Below, piece after piece: positions 23,265 to 25,382 of a stretch of 25,382 nucleotides of DNA. Positions within the stretch are counted from its first letter, which is position 1. Each line of letters opens with the position of its first letter. Under the pieces are notes generated by a model, which saw only the letters and a list, made by a program, of their open reading frames with translations, had not been told where the DNA came from and made no database searches. Both the position numbers and the translations under genes were made by a program. Location: positions 1 through 25,382 of the forward strand of contig JAKMFM010000262.1 of assembly GCA_022425445.1 (NCBI GenBank). Reading direction: 5' to 3'. The DNA comes from Planktomarina sp. (GTDB taxonomy: Bacteria; Pseudomonadota; Alphaproteobacteria; Rhodobacterales; Rhodobacteraceae).

Positions 23265-23396
23265 CCAGACCTGCGCGGGCTCCAGCACGGGCTTTGAGCG
23301 GCAATTGCATATTACTGGCGAGGTGTTAGCGCGCACAGTCTTGCCACCGCTGGCACCGCTGCGTTAGGGCAGGCTACATGAATAAAGGAAACTCAT

Positions 23397-24362
23397 ATGT
23401 CTGATGCCACAGAATTTCATGATCGCGCTCTTTCCTTGGGACTGGCCCGTGTTGCCGAACAAGCCGCGCTGGCCTCTGCCAAACTCATTGGTCGAGGCGA
23501 TGAAAAGGCCGCAGATCAGGCCGCTGTCAACGCCATGCGCACACAGTTGAACCTGTTGGACATTGCCGGTGTGGTTGTCATTGGCGAGGGCGAGCGCGAT
23601 GAGGCGCCGATGCTCTATATTGGCGAGGAAGTCGGTTCGGGCCAGGGACCTGCGGTTGATATCGCCCTTGATCCTCTTGAAGGAACCACACTGACAGCGA
23701 AAGACATGCCCAACGCTTTAACCGTTATCGCCATGGGGCCGCGCGGGTCGATGCTGCACGCACCGGACGTTTATATGGAAAAACTCGCAGTGGGGCCTGG
23801 CTTGCCAGAGAATGTCGTGTCTTTGACCATGGATCCGGCAGCCCGGGTTATGGCGCTGGCCGCCGCCAAGAACTGCGCAGCCGAAAACATCACTGTTTGT
23901 GTTCTTGAACGGCCACGCCACGAAGCCATGATTGCCGAGTTGCGCACCACAGGCTGCGCCATCCGCCTCATCACCGACGGCGATGTTGCCGGCGTCATTC
24001 ACTGCGCAGAATCAGAAACTACCGGTATCGATATGTATATGGGTTTGGGTGGCGCTCCCGAAGGGGTTTTGGCCGCCGCCGCCTTAAAATGTATGGGCGG
24101 GCAAATGTGGGGACGGTTGACCTTTCGCAATAATGACGAGCGCGGGCGGGCGGCCAAGGCAGGAATAACGGACTTGGACCGTATTTACAGCCGCGATGAG
24201 ATGGTGACCCAGGACGTTATTTTCGCGGCCACTGGCGTCACGGATGGCTCCATCCTTGCCGGCATCAAACGCGAGCCAGGTTTTTTGACCACCGAAACCA
24301 TTTTGATGCGCTCCAAAACTGGCTCGGTGCGGCGCATGACCTACCGCGCACCGTCACAATAG
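23397..24362 (+). CDS. glpX: Fructose-1,6-bisphosphatase class II (GlpX)
   Basis: 321 residues. It hydrolyses fructose 1,6-bisphosphate to fructose 6-phosphate in gluconeogenesis; some members also act on sedoheptulose 1,7-bisphosphate. Metal and phosphate sites are visible: GRGDEKAADQAAV (32-44), VVIGEGERDEAPML (60-73), VDIALDPLEGTTL (87-99) and GLGGAPEGVLAAAALKCMGG near 217-236, which correspond to D33, E57, D85/E88 and E213 of the E. coli enzyme. AAAGGAAA precedes the ATG. The stop is separated by one base from the recJ start, so the two are probably coupled. The hom-glpX-recJ order recurs in Rhodobacterales. Confidence 0.96.
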   Translation: MSDATEFHDRALSLGLARVAEQAALASAKLIGRGDEKAADQAAVNAMRTQLNLLDIAGVVVIGEGERDEAPMLYIGEEVGSGQGPAVDIALDPLEGTTLTAKDMPNALTVIAMGPRGSMLHAPDVYMEKLAVGPGLPENVVSLTMDPAARVMALAAAKNCAAENITVCVLERPRHEAMIAELRTTGCAIRLITDGDVAGVIHCAESETTGIDMYMGLGGAPEGVLAAAALKCMGGQMWGRLTFRNNDERGRAAKAGITDLDRIYSRDEMVTQDVIFAATGVTDGSILAGIKREPGFLTTETILMRSKTGSVRRMTYRAPSQ

Positions 24363-24363
24363 A

Positions 24364-25382
24364 ATGTATCTGGACGTCGAACAGTCGATCTCAAATCGCC
24401 GGTGGCTCGGGCCACCTCTGGCAATTGAACGCGATGCTTTGGCACTGCATCAACAGAGTGATTTACCGTTGCCTCTGTGCTATGTGATGGCCCGTTTGGG
24501 AGTTGCTCCGTTGGAGGTTGAAGATTTCCTCAACCCGACCCTCCGCGCCAGCATGAGCGATCCACAATCTCTCAAAGACTGTGCCAAAGCGGCAGACATC
24601 CTGCACTCAGCCATTCAAAATCAACAAAAAATTGTTATTTTTGCCGATTATGATGTGGATGGCGGCACTTCTGCGGCATTATTGATTGATTTTTTGCGGC
24701 AATTTACCATTGAACCTACCCTCTATGTGCCCGATCGGATCACAGAGGGCTATGGGCCCAATCCCAAGGCGATGGCCGCTTTGGCAGATCACTATGATCT
24801 GATCATCTGTGTGGACTGTGGCACCCTCGCGCATGAGGCTCTTGAAGCGGCACGGGCCGCAGATGTAGTGGTGCTAGATCACCATTTGGGCGCAGAGACC
24901 TTGCCCACAGCGCGCGCTGTGGTTAATCCAAACCGGCAAGATGAAACGGGCGATTTGGCTCACCTCTGCGCGGCAGCCGTGGTCTTTATGGTTCTGACCC
25001 AGGTGGCACGAATGATGCGGACACAGGGGCAAACCCCACCGAATTTGATCAATACGCTTGACCTTGTGGCCCTGGCCACAGTGGCCGATGTCGCGCCTTT
25101 GATTGGGGTGAACCGAGCCTTTGTACGGCAGGGATTGAAAGTCATGAGCCAGCGCAAACGCGTTGGACTGAACGCCCTGTCGGATGTCGCGGGTCTCAAC
25201 GCCGCTCCAAGCGCCTATCATCTTGGATATGTATTGGGACCGCGAATCAATGCCGGTGGACGCATTGGCAAGGCGGATTTGGGGGCTCGGCTTTTGGCCT
25301 GCAACAACCCTCATGAAGCGGCTGTTATGGCGGACAAATTGGAAGAGCTGAACACCGAGCGGCGCAGCGTCGAGGCCATGGT
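24364..25382 (+). CDS. recJ: Single-stranded-DNA-specific exonuclease RecJ, 3'-truncated by window end
   Basis: 339 complete codons from the ATG at 24364, with no stop before the window ends. It is a DHH-family 5'-3' exonuclease of recombination and mismatch repair. Motifs: IVIFADYDVDGGTSAALL (90-107) with D95, D97 and D99; ICVDCGT; VVLDHHLGAE with D172-H173-H174; LVALATVADVAPLIG; and LGPRINAGGRIGKADLGARL. These are the metal-binding and DHHA1-adjacent segments in the proper order. The N-terminus (RRWLGPPL, LCYVMARLGV, EDFLNPTLRASMSDPQSLKD) is also RecJ-like. It starts one base after the glpX stop with no separate ribosome site beyond the glpX end, so translational coupling is likely. The C-terminal OB-fold part lies outside the window. 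Confidence 0.95.
   Translation, partial: MYLDVEQSISNRRWLGPPLAIERDALALHQQSDLPLPLCYVMARLGVAPLEVEDFLNPTLRASMSDPQSLKDCAKAADILHSAIQNQQKIVIFADYDVDGGTSAALLIDFLRQFTIEPTLYVPDRITEGYGPNPKAMAALADHYDLIICVDCGTLAHEALEAARAADVVVLDHHLGAETLPTARAVVNPNRQDETGDLAHLCAAAVVFMVLTQVARMMRTQGQTPPNLINTLDLVALATVADVAPLIGVNRAFVRQGLKVMSQRKRVGLNALSDVAGLNAAPSAYHLGYVLGPRINAGGRIGKADLGARLLACNNPHEAAVMADKLEELNTERRSVEAM

Noticed and set aside
23265..23396. Terminator or promoter between hom and glpX
   Set aside because: GC-rich direct repeats such as GCGGGCTCCAGCACGGGC do not form a clean stem with a T-run, and no -35/-10 pair is convincing.
1..25382. CRISPR arrays, tRNAs, insertion sequences, phage genes
   Set aside because: No regularly spaced repeats, cloverleaf-like segments, transposase or phage motifs were seen on either strand by eye.

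Overview
This window looks like chromosomal DNA of a marine alphaproteobacterium of the order Rhodobacterales (Roseobacter group) with moderate GC. The basis is gene content and protein sequence: NrdR followed by RibD, an alphaproteobacterial RpoD with a long acidic linker behind DnaG, a heterotetrameric sarcosine oxidase (soxBDAG), and a hom-glpX-recJ run. The genus is inference. No tRNA, rRNA, CRISPR array, insertion sequence or phage gene was seen.

Minus strand, right to left (about 18.7 kb down to 1): a beta-hydroxyacid dehydrogenase, a small membrane protein and a Glu-family amino-acid dehydrogenase come first. They are followed by a tight six-gene block at 15.6-9.9 kb: eptA-like (2), PAP2 phosphatase, pssA, eptA-like (1), dgkA, psd. 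The sarcosine oxidase genes soxB, soxD, soxA, soxG follow (9.8-4.7 kb), then dnaG only 8 nt behind soxG, then rpoD, nrdR and the first codons of ribD at the window edge.

Plus strand, from 18.8 kb: a reductive-dehalogenase-like iron-sulfur protein and a pirin, the latter convergent with a minus-strand TetR regulator whose promoter contains a clean palindromic operator. Then come a small lipoprotein, hom, glpX and the 5' two-thirds or so of recJ, cut by the window end.

The most interesting unit is the lipid block. PssA and Psd make phosphatidylethanolamine (PE). The two EptA-like enzymes would spend PE as phosphoethanolamine donor and release diacylglycerol. DgkA would rephosphorylate the diacylglycerol to phosphatidate for reuse, and the PAP2 enzyme could dephosphorylate the acceptor (for example lipid A) or another lipid phosphate. 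Donor synthesis, transfer and by-product recycling would thus be encoded together. Other points of note are a possible attenuator with two competing pairings between dnaG and rpoD, coupling of dnaG to a catabolic operon, a possibly leaderless autoregulated TetR gene, and a 12-bp perfect stem-loop embedded in coding sequence.

All intergenic gaps are below 300 bases. Non-ATG starts (GTG) are inferred for ribD, soxA, soxG and the second eptA-like gene.
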